Source of the DNA: Cymbomonas tetramitiformis
Lineage: Eukaryota > Chlorophyta > Pyramimonadophyceae > Pyramimonadales > Pyramimonadaceae
Direction of reading: 5' to 3'
Length of the DNA stretch: 22,595 nt
NCBI GenBank assembly: GCA_001247695.2
Contig: LGRX02003519.1
Span: forward strand, 1 to 22,595
The notes below the pieces were generated by a model. The model was given only the letters and a program-made list of their open reading frames with translations. It did no database searches and was not told where the DNA came from. This document shows, piece after piece, positions 7,301-16,470 of the stretch. The first letter of the stretch is position 1. The number at the start of each line of letters is the position of its first letter. Both the position numbers and the translations under genes were made by a program.

Positions 7301-8850
7301 CTCGCGGAAGCCGCCTTCCACCCCGAAGACCACGACCCCTATCCCAGGCGGGAAGGGCAAAGCCCCGGTAGTGCGTGTACCTATGGATCTTGCCGAAGAG
7401 CATGACAGCAGCGACGAAGACATGGGCGACGTCGGACGGCGAGGGGGGAAGAAGCAGCCTCCGCCGGAAGCAGTTGCCATGCATGTGGCTAAGCAGGTGA
7501 GTACGGAGTTTTGCTCGAGTTGCAATCGTCTGTTTTTTTTGTTACAGCTTGGTACGTACTGACCGATGTTTTGTTACGCATGGACGGACCTCCGCAGAAC
7601 GTGAAAGAGGGGGAGTTGAGGAGTGCCTTGCTCGCGGTGTCGGTGGACGACGAGACGCGGAGGCTGCAGAGCGTCGGTGACAAGCGGAAACGTGAAGAAA
7701 GCGAGCGGGACCTTAATGAGCTAAAGAAGGCCAAGGAAGCAGTGGAGGCCGAGAAGAAGAAGGCGGATGAGACACTGGCGAGCCTTCGAGAAGAGATGCA
7801 GAAGAAGGTGGAGGATGAACGTCTGCGCGGGGAAAAACAGCTGGCTTCGGCCCTGTCTGCCGAGCGAGACGAAAGCCGTAAGACAGTGGAGCTCCTTACG
7901 ACGAAGCACGCTGAAGCCCTGCAGATGCAGATGGCCGAGGCGAAGCAACGGGAGGAGACTCGTGCCGTGGAGCACCAGACAACATTGGGTTTATTCTGGT
8001 CAGGGCAGCAGGTGTTGCTGGAGGAGAACACGAAGGCGCAGCAGGCTTTGCTGGAGGAGAACACGAAGGCGCTTACTTCTCGGGACTCGCTTTTGAAGGA
8101 GGCAACGGAGTCTTTCCAAAGGACCACTGCCGAGACTGCGAAAATGGCCCACGACGCCCAGGCGAAGATGCTCGAAAATAATGCACTGGCCCAACAGAGG
8201 ATGCTAGACAAGAACGCGGACACCTTGAAGGAGATTAACAATCACCACGCCTCGGAGGCTGCAGCGATGAGGGAGATCCTGAAGACAGCCGTGCAGGTAG
8301 GAGCTAGTTGTTACGTTCAAGTTGTTTGTGTTTATTGTGGAGGAGGGAACTCTGGCTTGAGGTCCAGATTGAAAGACACGGAACTTGTAACTGGTGTGGG
8401 GGGGGGCGGTTGGTACGTCACCGGTAACAGGCAGTAACAGCAGCAGGCCCGTTCGCCCAAATGTTCCAACTGGGCGGAGGAGGCTTTTACCCGGGAGCGC
8501 CAGCGCTCGGCGCAGTAGGAGGGTCACCTGCTTTAACGACGCCAACGGGCTCCAAAGTCCCGGGAGCCTCTCCTCCATCACGACCGGCGATGTTCGCTTC
8601 TCCACCACGAGCAGGTCCGCAGTGGCCAGGTCAGTTCGACCTCACCCCGGCGGCGAAAGCTGACGCGGAGAAGTTAGGAGAAAGCCTCTGGACAGACTTG
8701 AAGGGCGAGGACCCGGAGAAGAAACGGTCGGCGATCGCACAGTACAACGGGTTCAAGGAGCTCGCCCAGCACCTGGAAGTGTCTGAACAAGTTCTGCGCG
8801 CCAAGGTGATTGTGCAAACGTTTGACCTGTACATGTCTGTTAGCAAATAG
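4310..8850 (+). CDS. Unrecognised large protein with C-terminal coiled coil, four exons
   Basis: I do not recognise this protein. My exon model is 4310-6690, 6800-7496, 7598-8296 and 8431-8850. It is phase-consistent throughout and encodes about 1398 aa. The start is the first ATG (ACAATGTCATC); the frame is also open for 8 codons upstream. Residues 1-793 are globular-looking, with no signal peptide or membrane segment. Exon 2 starts inside HRFVCLTWVGQWHATYM and ends in a basic, Pro-rich stretch and an acidic EEHDSSDEDMGD patch. Residues about 1043-1259 form a long charged coiled coil (KKAKEAVEAEKKKADETL), including an LLEENTKA duplication. The last 140 residues have a Gly/Pro-rich linker and a helical tail ending at TAG 8848-8850. 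Intron 2 (101 bp) has a GTGAGT donor. Its acceptor could instead be the stronger TTTTTTTTGTTACAG at 7547, but that leaves only about 50 bp and needs another donor phase. Codon structure and splice phase argue for a real gene. Confidence 0.65.
6668..6814 (+). repeat. 38-bp direct repeats bounding intron 1
   Basis: Copy 1 (6668-6705) and copy 2 (6777-6814) match at 34 of 38 bases. They share 21 identical bases, CCACAGGTTCG then TTTGCCTGAC. Both read the same peptide (HRFVCLT) in the same relative phase. After copy 1 the frame reaches a stop within 12 codons; after copy 2 it continues for 230 codons. Splicing AG|GT in copy 1 to AG|GT in copy 2 removes 109 bp (6691-6799) and keeps one copy. A shorter related string, CATTCGTTTGTAG, lies inside the intron (6742-6754). 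Confidence 0.8.
7497..7597 (+). other. Intron 2 of the large gene
   Basis: The donor is AAGCAG|GTGAGT at 7497. The acceptor is CCTCCGCAG|AACGTG at 7597. Both sides are phase 0. An 8-T tract with TTACAG ends at 7547 inside it; joining there in the same phase would give a stop after four codons. Confidence 0.5.
8297..8430 (+). other. Intron 3 of the large gene
   Basis: The donor GTGCAG|GTAGGA follows the end of the coiled coil. The acceptor CGGTAACAG|GCAGTA is the only nearby AG that preserves phase 0 into the AAGPFAQMFQLGGGG reading frame. The intron contains a run of ten G (8397-8406) and lacks a strong pyrimidine tract. Confidence 0.5.
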
Positions 8851-8986
8851 GTAGTTATGCTTAATAAGCCAGCCAGCAAACGAACAGAGAGATCGCACCT
8901 GCACTGCCATCGTATGTACCGGCCTGTACAATGAATAATACCGCGCCCGCAAGAAAACCCCTAACCCTGGGTGCTTTGCCTGTTCA

Positions 8987-8992
8987 AATAAA
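8987..8992 (+). terminator. Candidate polyadenylation signal AATAAA
   Basis: AATAAA lies 137 bp after the stop of the large gene, followed by GATTGTATATTTTC. It fits the strand and distance of a 3' UTR end. Confidence 0.5.
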
Positions 8993-9267
8993 GATTGTAT
9001 ATTTTCATAGCACCAACGTCTTATCTGGTAGCATTCTTCTTGCCTTTTGTCGGTTTTTGTTGATTTTTTGTGCTACGCACACAGTTACAGTCTCGTGCAG
9101 ACCTACACCCCCTAGATTTAAGGTTGGTGCCACCGCTTTTAACATTAAAGCCTCCCATTCTCGGGGTGTATGTAAGATATGAACAAAAGTTTCTTCAGAC
9201 TCAGTTTGTTTGGAATGACTTTGACGTATCCAATCTGAAAACATCGTCATTATCACCACTTTCAACA
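8993..9267. other. Intergenic stretch without recognised features
   Basis: T-rich spacer between the end of the large gene and the 163-bp array. Short open frames occur on both strands but show no domain and no coding-like composition. Confidence 0.5.
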
Positions 9268-9750
9268 AATGGCACTTGAGCACCACCCGAATCTCGGTGA
9301 CAAATCGCCTGGAAACCCCAAATTTCGGGCTATACCCTAAAATTTCAAATTTTTGAATAACGTGTCGTTATCTACTCTCCAAATGCTATTTAGTCATATA
9401 AAAAAACCTCATTATCATAACTTCCGCCGATTGACACCTGAGCACCGCCCGAAACTGGGCGAAAAATCGCCTGGAAACCCAAAATTTCGGGCTATACCCT
9501 AAAATTTCAAATTTTGAAATAACGTGTCATTATCTACTCTCCAAATGCTATCTAGTCATATAAAAAAAACATCGTTATCATAACTTCCGCCGATTGACAC
9601 CTGAGCACCGCCCGAAACGGGGCGAAAAATCGCCTGGAAACCCAAAATTTCGGGCTATACCCTAAAATTTCAAATTTTGAAATAACGTGTCATTATCTAC
9701 TCTCCAAATGCTATCTAGTCATATAAAAAAACCTCGTTATCATAACTTTT
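9268..9750. repeat. Tandem repeat, about 163-bp unit, about 3 copies
   Basis: CGCCTGGAAACCC occurs at 9306, 9468 and 9631, spaced 162 and 163 bp. Each unit contains TTTCGGGCTATACCCTAAAA, AACGTGTC(A/G)TTATCTACTC, CCAAATGCTAT(C/T)TAGTCATAT and an A6-8 run. The second and third units are closer to each other than to the first. The array ends at CATAACTT, just before the truncated retrotransposon begins. Confidence 0.9.
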
Positions 9751-9766
9751 CAAAAAATGAGAATAT

Positions 9767-9790
9767 AATGAGACACCCGCGTGTCTCATT
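9767..9790. repeat. Hairpin at the array/retroelement boundary
   Basis: AATGAGACAC and GTGTCTCATT are exact 10-bp inverted arms around CCGC. It lies between the end of the 163-bp array and the first integrase-like codons. Confidence 0.85.
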
Positions 9791-9812
9791 TTTGCGATAT
9801 GGTCGTTTCAGA

Positions 9813-11066
9813 TGGCTGAAGTCCAATGGCAGCGTGAAATTGCCAGAGGATGAAGTTTGTCGAGTGAAGAGGCGCGCAGCACGGCACCGATGGGATGAGG
9901 CCACAGACGAGATCTACATGATCACACTGTTGGGCAAGGAGGTGAGAATACCCAAGCCTGCTGACCGTCTTACATTGGTCAAGGAGTATCACTCCAGAAC
10001 TGGTCATTGGGGAATAAGGCGTACGCAGCATCTTTTGTGGCAGCGCCATTGGTGGGCCGACCTGAAGAAGGGCGTGGAGGCAGTGGTCACTCAGTGCGAG
10101 ACCTGCCAGCGCGTGAAGACCCATTACGCGAGGGAGGAGGCGTGTTTGTCCCCCCTTGAGATCGTGTCATTCATGTATCGTTGGTCACTGGACTTGGCAT
10201 GGCCTTCGAGGAGAGAAACCAAGGCTGGTAACAACAGGGTGCTCATCATGATTGAGCACTACACCAGATTCACAGTCTGTGTGCCTATCCCCAATAAGAA
10301 GGCGAGCACCATTGCGGCAGCATTTCGCAGTCATGTACTAGCCGTGTTCGGTGCGCCAGCAGAGTGCTTGGTGGATGGAGGCAAAGAGTTCGAGGGTGAG
10401 TTCGAGCAGCTATGCAGAAACTGTCTGATAGACAGGAGGGTTACCTCGCCAGACTCGCCAGAAGGCAACGGTCTTACCGAGCGAGTGGTGCGTACAATGA
10501 AGTTTTGTTTCAAGAAGATCGCCTTGGAGAAGGGCCTCGATTACGAGTGGGATGAACAACTCTGGCCACTCGTGCTGAGTTATAATGCAGCACGCCAAGA
10601 GTCCACAGGAGTGGCGCCGTTTACCTTGCTGTTTGCCCAAGAGGCAGTGGTGCCACCAGCTTTGAAGCAGGCGCCCAGCATGGATTATTTCAGTCCAGAG
10701 GTCAGTGATGACAAGGACGCCCGAGTTAAGGACCTCCTCCTGAGAGCACAGGTAGTGAGGCGGTTGATGGTGCATGCTGGCTGCAGCTTGGAGGTTGCGC
10801 AGCATCGTGATACTTTACATTATGAAGGGAGAATGGGGTGGGGGCTACGAGCCTACGCCACACCAGTTTAAAGTGGGGGACTTCGTCTACATCAGACAGA
10901 AGCCTCGCAGCGGTATGGAAGTCGCAACCAAGTCCGCCATGGCGCCATTTTGAAGCTGGTCAAGATACAGCGAGATGGTGTTGTGGTGCTCGAGGACGCC
11001 ACCAAGTTAAGAGAGAAGAGCACTGTTCAGAGCATTGCGCCGTGTCACCTGCAGGTGAAGGACCAG
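9813..11066 (+). pseudogene. Ty3/gypsy integrase with GPF-like module, frameshifted
   Basis: Integrase inserts the element cDNA into chromosomes. The zinc-binding H-x4-H...C-x2-C is visible as YHSRTGH and CETC (about 9985-10110). Catalytic acidic residues are Asp at 10191 (LDLAW), Asp at 10374 (VDGGKEF) and Glu at 10479 (GLTERVV). The last two are separated by 34 residues, one fewer than the usual 35 in this group. After the core the frame breaks twice: once in the G-rich run at about 10835-10845, where the continuation (HQFKVGDFVYIRQKP) is in another frame, and again at about 10946, inside the MAPF sequence that corresponds to the GPY/F module. The frame then continues as LKLVKIQRDGVVVLED. 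The first codons are uncertain: the 5' end is truncated near 9813 and there is no natural start. Both shifts make this copy non-functional unless bypassed. Confidence 0.85.
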
Positions 11067-11558
11067 TATGACTGTAGTGCAGCCGTGCCCAGTAGACATC
11101 TTGCATGTGAAGTGTGCAGGAAGTCTGATGGAGAGGCAGAGATGTTGTTGTGCGACGCGTGCAACAAGGGGTACCATTTGTGGTGTCTCACCCCAGCACT
11201 GGATGAAGTACCAGAAGGCGAGTGGCTATGTCCTAGGTGCTCAGGCACGAGGATGCAAGCTGCTAGCGCTGAGGTGCAGACCCAGGAAACCAAGAGCTCT
11301 TGTGTCCTGGAGGACAGATTGGGGATGAAGGAGCAGCAATTGAACGAGAAGCTGTCCTCAGACATGCGCCTGCTGCCAGCAGACGTGGGTCCCCGTCGTG
11401 TGGTGAAGGGAGATAAGTTTCAGTCATGGCATGCTATCTCGTCAAGGGAGATGATGTTGGAAGAGAAGGACTTGTTCCTCCACATGCCAGATCAGGTTGA
11501 TTGGGGCAGACAGGACAAGCTCTCAGAGGCTGTGAAGATCTTCATGCCTGGGCACTAG
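11067..11558 (+). pseudogene. PHD-finger extension of the retroelement integrase
   Basis: It is in frame with the post-GPF segment. Residues coded at 11106-11240 form a complete C4HC3 PHD finger: C-x2-C-x11-C-x2-C-x4-H-x2-C-x14-C-x2-C, with the typical EMLLCDACNKGYHLWCL and EGEWLCPRC signatures. PHD fingers read histone H3 tails. The acidic/hydrophobic strand before the third Cys and the lack of an aromatic cage resemble PHDs that bind unmodified H3K4, which is inference. After the finger comes about 100 aa of charged sequence with no recognised domain (WHAISSREMMLEEKDLF), ending at TAG 11556-11558. The same frame stays open beyond that stop, so TAG may replace a sense codon. In plant chromoviruses this C-terminal position holds a chromodomain, so a targeting role is plausible. 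Confidence 0.75.
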
Positions 11559-11969
11559 AATGAGGGACATCGCACCGTGCTGAGCAAGAAGTATCGAGAA
11601 CAGAAAGCAATGGCAAGGCAACTGAGGGATGCACCTCGGGTGCCTGCTTTGGCTGAAGAAGAAGTTGAAAAACGAGGAGAATTGAGACATATGACCAGGG
11701 CTCAGGTGCGCGAAGCTAGCGCACTGCAGTGGGGGCTTGAGCTGGTTATCACAGTGCCTTCCGAGGTGAGGCGCTTGGCGACAGAGGTGGACTGAAAGTC
11801 CATCGATGGCGTGTGGGACCCATGGGCAGGTACTGGGGTTATCAGTGAGGTGATGGTGGAGCAATGGCCGCAGTTGAGATTTATGAATAATGACTGGAAC
11901 TCTCAGCTGGGTTGGTCTGAGGCGCATGATGCACTTCAGCCAGGTAACTATCTCATATGGAAGGAGAAG
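11559..11969 (+). pseudogene. Truncated methyltransferase-like segment of copy A
   Basis: This continues the PHD-containing frame past TAG (11558) and is interrupted by TGA at 11793-11795. Around 11817-11945 it reads VWDPWAGTGVISEV, then FMNNDWN and HDALQPGNY. DPWAGTG fits motif I (SAM-binding, DPxxGxG) of class I DNA methyltransferases. NND and DAL are spaced as the following acidic motifs would be. A catalytic motif IV of the DPPY/NPPF/SPP type would be expected next. Instead the reading runs directly into the polypurine tract and LTR, so the catalytic part is missing. The match is by eye over about 45 residues. It could be another Rossmann-fold enzyme or chance, though the motif order makes chance less likely. 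Confidence 0.5.
11959..11969 (+). other. Polypurine tract
   Basis: GGAAGGAGAAG immediately precedes the proposed LTR start TGTACTAGG. It is the expected primer site for plus-strand DNA synthesis. Confidence 0.55.
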
Positions 11970-12629
11970 TGTACTAGGGTGTATCGCGAGTCAGACGAGA
12001 GACAGTCGTGTCTGAATGACGAGTGACAGCACCAGTGACAGTCACCAGTATGACCGCGAGGTATGACAAGGGTGACTGACAGCTTGTGACTTTTTGAACA
12101 TCTGCAACCACAGCAGATCAGGTTGAGAGAATTGGTGGGAAACCATTCCAGAAATGGGGGGGGAACCATTTTATATTCAAACAGCCACACAGATCTGGAG
12201 GGAAACCAGGAGAGTCCCAGATCTTGCCACATCATCAGATCTATGACTATTCAGTAATTCAGAGCAGAGATCGCTGTATGACTGGCAGCTACAGCCCAAG
12301 GGCCAAATGACAAGACCTGTCAGAGGATATGTGAACATGAAGTGACTGAGCATGTGACTGTCGAATTCGGATGAGATCTGAGGGAATTCGAGTCGACATG
12401 TTACTACTTAAAGAGCTGAACAAGCTCTCATGTCGGTTTTTGAATTAGTTACACATTGGCACTGACCTCTGGTGTCTTGTAACTTCAAACAGTGAAAGTT
12501 CATCTAAGTATAAAGAAATATCCGACAGTATACAAAGCATTCCGATATCAACCTATGGTCCTAGTACCATATTCCCTGTAAGTGTTACTTGCACCCTTGT
12601 GAGACTGGTTCAGTTCTCACAACCGAACA
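11970..12629 (+). repeat. LTR shared by copies A and B, about 660 bp
   Basis: The left edge TGT follows a polypurine tract. The right edge ...CCGAACA ends in ACA, two bases before the primer-binding site. TGT...ACA gives the usual short terminal inversion. No second LTR lies in the window, so the edges rest on flanking signals. Within it, a hairpin (AGAGCT/AGCTCT near 12411-12428) and a TATA-like box are visible. Confidence 0.6.
12509..12515 (+). promoter_or_regulatory. TATA-like box in the LTR
   Basis: TATAAAG lies about 120 bp before the LTR 3' edge, a position consistent with a U3 promoter. Confidence 0.35.
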
Positions 12630-12631
12630 AC

Positions 12632-12643
12632 TGGTATCAGCGT
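12632..12643 (+). other. Primer-binding site, initiator tRNA-Met type
   Basis: TGGTATCAGCGT starts 2 nt after the LTR. The first nine bases match the complement of the initiator tRNA-Met 3' end (canonical TGGTATCAGAGC in plant elements). The last bases differ. Confidence 0.7.
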
Positions 12644-13447
12644 GGTCGTGGTTCACGACTTCCGTTAGTATCTGCGTTCCACAACGCGTTGTACAAACAC
12701 AATTTTAGCCTGAATCTTCCGCCTTTGGGCGAAGGTGTCGTGCCTCAACCAAAGCACGACCTGTTCCTCTGAGAACACACTATATCTGCATATCGTACCG
12801 ACCTGTGCCGCATAATTACGACTGTGCAGTTTGCCGCTGGGCCAACTTCCCTTCTCTGAGCGACCTTTCCGCAGGATTCTTCGCGCAATTGGAATTTTGC
12901 CCTGAAACGAAATCGTGCCTCAACCAAAGCACGACTTGTTCTCATAAGAACACTACGTATCTGTTAATTATCTCGACTTGTTCCCGCATAATGATGACGA
13001 CTGCACGCCTTCAGAAATTGTCTCGTACCAGCGTGTGAATTTCTCCGGCGACCTTTCCGCAAGCCGGTGGAATTTCAGTTTAAATCGGCGAATTCTCGCT
13101 GGGCAAGTCTTGACAATTCTTGACGCGACAGACACCGTACGACAGTACTTGAACTACGAGCTCAGCACCGTATTTTGGTGCCCTTCCCCTCGTGCGGTGA
13201 TCGTCCTGCGCAATTTGCCCCCTAGTGGCGAAATCGTACGGAAATTAACGACTACCGACGCCTCCTCCTTGCTGCCGTTTCCGTGCGCAAGGCTGAGAGC
13301 GTGATCGACAGCAGCTGCGTTTTGTTACGGAAGAAATCTTCTTTTCTGGACAATCTTTCCGCGGGATTTATTTTTGCCGGCGGTTTGTACCGGTAATTAA
13401 ACATATTTTAGCCGAAATTATCGCCAAAACGCGTCTGCCGTACCGTA
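12644..13447 (+). other. Untranslated leader of copy B with internal repeats
   Basis: About 800 bp without a convincing gene. A direct repeat of about 175 bp starts at 12738 and 12913, both with TCGTGCCTCAACCAAAGCAC. Matching blocks further in are CCGCATAAT...GACTG and GCGACCTTTCCGCA. A third, weaker echo (CAATCTTTCCGCGGGATT) is at 13350-13367. The leader may hold packaging or translation-control structures, but nothing specific can be assigned. Confidence 0.6.
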
Positions 13448-14081
13448 ATGATGATGAATGACTACGGAGCACAACAGCCCGTCACTGGTGCGAGCGTATC
13501 TCCGCGACCAGTGACGTCTTTCGGGCCAGCAGTGTCGGAATTGGGCGCCCACTTTGGGGTCCCGCCGTCTGCCGTACAACACACAGCTGGCTTTCCGCCG
13601 TTTCCGTACGACTACAGCGGACAATTTGCTGCGTACCCTCCGGGTGTTGCTTTCGACGCCGGGTTAATGATGACACCGCAGCAGCAATTTGTGGGCCAGC
13701 CGCAATTGCACCCGCAGACGCCGCAACAGCAGATTTTTCCACAACAGCAATTTGTGAGCCGGTCGCAATTGCAACCGCAAACGTCACAGCGGCTGGAGTT
13801 TCAGCAATTCGTGCACCAGCAGCAACTGGAACTGCAACGACAACTGCTTTGGCAGCAACAGCAACCGCACCAACACCAACTGCAGCCGAGATCGCTATGG
13901 CAAACGCAGGTGCCGGTTGCTTCCGTGGCAGTGAGACCCGTGTCACCGGTTCCCTTCGGTGCCTTCACACCTGAACTGGTGCAGCCTTCCTCTACACCTG
14001 CTTTCCTTGCTGCTTCTGGACAGGCACCCTTGCACCCGGGCCCTGTCAACCCTGCAGGATCTACCAGCCCTGAGGGGGGGG
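13448..14081 (+). CDS. Gag N-terminal segment, Gln-rich
   Basis: It starts at ATGATGATGAATGAC. The segment is Pro/Gln-rich, with a dense glutamine tract (coded about 13670-13910, such as TPQQQFVGQPQLHPQ and WQQQQPHQHQLQP) that looks disordered or prion-like. The coding-like reading stops making sense after a run of eight G (14074-14081). The original frame closes at 14176, while the next gag-like sequence lies in the frame reached by skipping one base. One G too many in this run is the simplest explanation. It has no recognised capsid domain and is called Gag by position after the leader. Confidence 0.6.
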
Positions 14082-16470
14082 AGGAGAACCAACGCCAGTA
14101 CAGTAGGACCCTTGCCGCTGGCTTCACAGCTCAGCGCTGGTTCCTGCACAGTATCTCCTGCAGTGTTCTTTACTGACGTTACGCAGGGCGGTGCTCCTGA
14201 GCCAGCGATTTTGTCTGCGTTATCGACTTCGGGACCTGCGCCTACCACTTCTTGCCCAAAGATGGGGAATTGGGTCCCCATGGCAACAGGGGCCGCCGGA
14301 GGCCCTGGCCAATTTTCTGCGACGTCAGTAACAGAGGCCAGCGATGCGGTGTCTTGCCCGACGATGGGGGATCGGGTCCCCATGGCAACAGGGGCCGCCG
14401 GAGGCCCTGGCCAATTTTCTGCGACGTCAGCAACAGAGGCCAGCGCAGCGGTGTCTTGCCCGACGATGGGGGATCGGGTCCCCATGGCAACAGGGGCCGC
14501 CGGAGGCCCTGGCCAATTTTCTGCGACGTCAGTGACAGGGGCCAGCGCAGCGGTGTCTTGCCCGACGATGGGGGATCGGGTCCCCATGGCAACAAGGGCC
14601 GCCGGAGGCCCTGGCCAATTTTCTGCGACGTCAGTGACAGGGGCCAGCGCAGCAGTGTCTTGCCCGACGATGGGGGATCGGGTCCCCATGGCAACAGGGG
14701 CCGCCGGAGGCCCTGGCCAAAATTCTGCGACACCAGCAACAGGGGCCAGCGTAGCGGTAGCAACGCCAGGGGGGGTCCAGCAGCAGCCAGCAGCAGCAGC
14801 AGCCAGCGAGGGCCGCGCAGAACGAACCAGGAGGTTATCGGAGCGCACAGAGCTGCTGATTCAGCGCAGTAGAGCCATCGCAGGTGCTGCCTCAGCCGCC
14901 CGAGCAGGCGCTGCCCCGACTGCGCACGCAGGCGCGGTCCCAGCAACCCACGCAGGCGCTGCCCCAGCGGCTCACACAAGCGTCGCCCCAGCTGCTCACG
15001 CAAGCGTTGCCCCAGCAGCCCACGCAAGCGCTACCCCAACTGCGCACGCAGGCGCGGTCCCAGCGGCCCACGCAGGCGCTGCCCCAGCGGCTCACGCGAG
15101 CGCCGCCTCAATCGCTCACGCAAGCGCTGCTCCAGCAACCTTGGCAAGCGCTGCCCCGGTAGTCCATGTGGGTGTCGTTCCAGCGGTTCACACGAGCGCT
15201 GCTCAGCTCAGTTACGTGGATGTGTTTCCCCAGCTGTCAGCACCCGGTAACCCTCCAGCACCGATGCCAGCGTCAGGTGACCTAGTCAGTCCAGGCTTAG
15301 TGACTGCATTGGAGGCTCATGGATCGCAACTGCAAGCAGGAGTGCGTTCGGTCAGACAGCTGAGAGAGACACACGGGTTACAGCCTGCAGACTTGCCAGT
15401 TCACAAACCGGACCCAGTTGCACCCGTCAGTGGCTCAACCTCAGCACCTGCAGCCAGTACGTCATCCCGATCTTTTACCAGACCCCAGCATAAAGGCCCA
15501 GGAAGATTGTCTGAGCAGGATGTTCTCGGTAGAGTTCATAGAAGGAAAGGGCCAGATCAGAAGGTGAGGGTGCTGAAGTGGACTGAGGATGACAATTCCC
15601 TCTGGAGCGACCATAGTGGGGAGAGCGCTGGATCTCAGCGGAGTACCCCAGTTCGGCTGCAGTTGATAGCAGCTACCAGGAAGGAGAGAGAGACACTCGT
15701 ACGTTGGTTTAATAATGAACCACGTACCCAGCCTGGCAGTTTGCAGTTGTACGCAGCCACTGTGACAAATCTGCAGGACCTGAAGGACCAAGTGAGCTCG
15801 AGGGAGTACGCTCGCATGTTGAGACATGGGGCTCTCAGACACGAAGGAGGAATTCCCGTTAAGTTCTTTGCGGGAATTAACTTCGGACGAGCACGACCTC
15901 TGAACCGACGAGATGAGCACCCAACTCAGAGCAACAGGTTTGCTGTGCTCCCCGAGGTTCCGTCAGATCAGTCAGCATCATTGGTGGCAGCACCCAGCAA
16001 CAGCCAGCCGGCCCAGCGGGGGTCCCCTGAGGATGATCCCAGCAGCAGCAGCGGTAGCGAATCGTCGCTCAGTGGGAATTCAGTATCGCCAGAGCGAGAG
16101 CGCAGATACCGCAGCAGCAGCAGTGACGACAGTGGAGAGCGGAGCAGAGGGCGGCGAAGATTCAAGAAGAAGAAGAAGAAGACGTCCAAGAAGCCCAAGA
16201 AGCGAAGCAAGTTCACTGCTGAGGAGAAGGGAAAGGCTAGGGCTGCTGTAGCGGCTGAGGAGAACCACTCCCTGACGCCAGAGATGGCGGTGAAAACCCT
16301 GCTGAAGGACAAGGCTCTTAGAGACCAGGCCTTCGAGTGTCTGCCTGCGGAGAGACAGCGGGCTATAGCCAGTGCGAAGGCCGCAGGGGAAGACGTGCAC
16401 TGGGAGCAAGAGGGGTGGGAAGCTATGATGGCCAGAGGACAGTGCTGCAGGAGAGGAGTACCCCTCACCC
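14082..16470 (+). CDS. Gag central segment, repeat-rich and basic
   Basis: The frame is open from 13959 to 16550, but I take coding to begin after the G run. It contains five 34-aa repeats (about 14253-14762), then thirteen 8-aa Ala/His repeats (14898-15209), a non-repetitive stretch (KVRVLKWTEDDNSLWS; RLQLIAATRKERETLVRWF), a Ser/Asp-rich region and a strongly basic run of Lys/Arg (RRRFKKKKKKTSKKPKKRSK, about 16155-16215) that could bind nucleic acid or act as a nuclear signal. It ends in a helical part (AVKTLLKDKALRDQAF). Around 16425-16470 the sensible reading passes to the -1 frame. Beyond that point the old frame gives Cys/Arg-rich nonsense and stops at 16550. Confidence 0.6.
14253..14762 (+). 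repeat. 102-bp tandem repeat in gag, 5 copies
   Basis: ATGGCAACA recurs at 14280, 14382, 14484, 14586 and 14688, exactly 102 bp apart, encoding a 34-aa unit (MGDRVPMATGAAGGPGQ and following). Copies differ by only a few bases. The first and last are the most divergent, as expected for unequal exchange. Because 102 is a multiple of three, long open frames also appear on the minus strand. Confidence 0.95.
14898..15209 (+). repeat. 24-bp repeat in gag, 13 units of 8 aa
   Basis: The unit encodes AHAGAAPA-like octapeptides (first ARAGAAPT, last VHTSAAQL). DNA identity between units is moderate, and substitutions keep Ala, Pro, Ser, Val and Thr, so the frame has stayed open. The array is Ala-rich and probably disordered. 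Confidence 0.9.

Larger units (their letters stand above)
9760..12629 (+). mobile_element. Partial Ty3/gypsy-type retrotransposon, copy A (3' part)
   Basis: This 5'-truncated copy keeps the integrase end of pol, a PHD-containing extension, a methyltransferase-like fragment, a polypurine tract and an LTR. Gag, protease, RT and RNase H are absent upstream; the sequence passes directly into the 163-bp array. The LTR at its 3' end also serves as the 5' LTR of copy B. No target-site duplication can be checked. Confidence 0.7.

Noticed and set aside
7088..8241. Minus-strand frames opposite exons 2 and 3 of the large gene
   Set aside because: They are antisense to Lys/Glu-rich coiled-coil codons, which give Ser/Leu/Phe-rich complements. 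The plus strand has the phase-consistent exons.
12978..13304. 108-aa ORF in the retroelement leader
   Set aside because: It overlaps diverged leader repeats and has no recognisable domain. Gag starts later.
13943..15027. Minus-strand open frames opposite gag (301 and 261 aa)
   Set aside because: They are mirror frames of the 102-bp and 24-bp in-frame repeats. The plus strand carries the gag context and the CCHC knuckle downstream.
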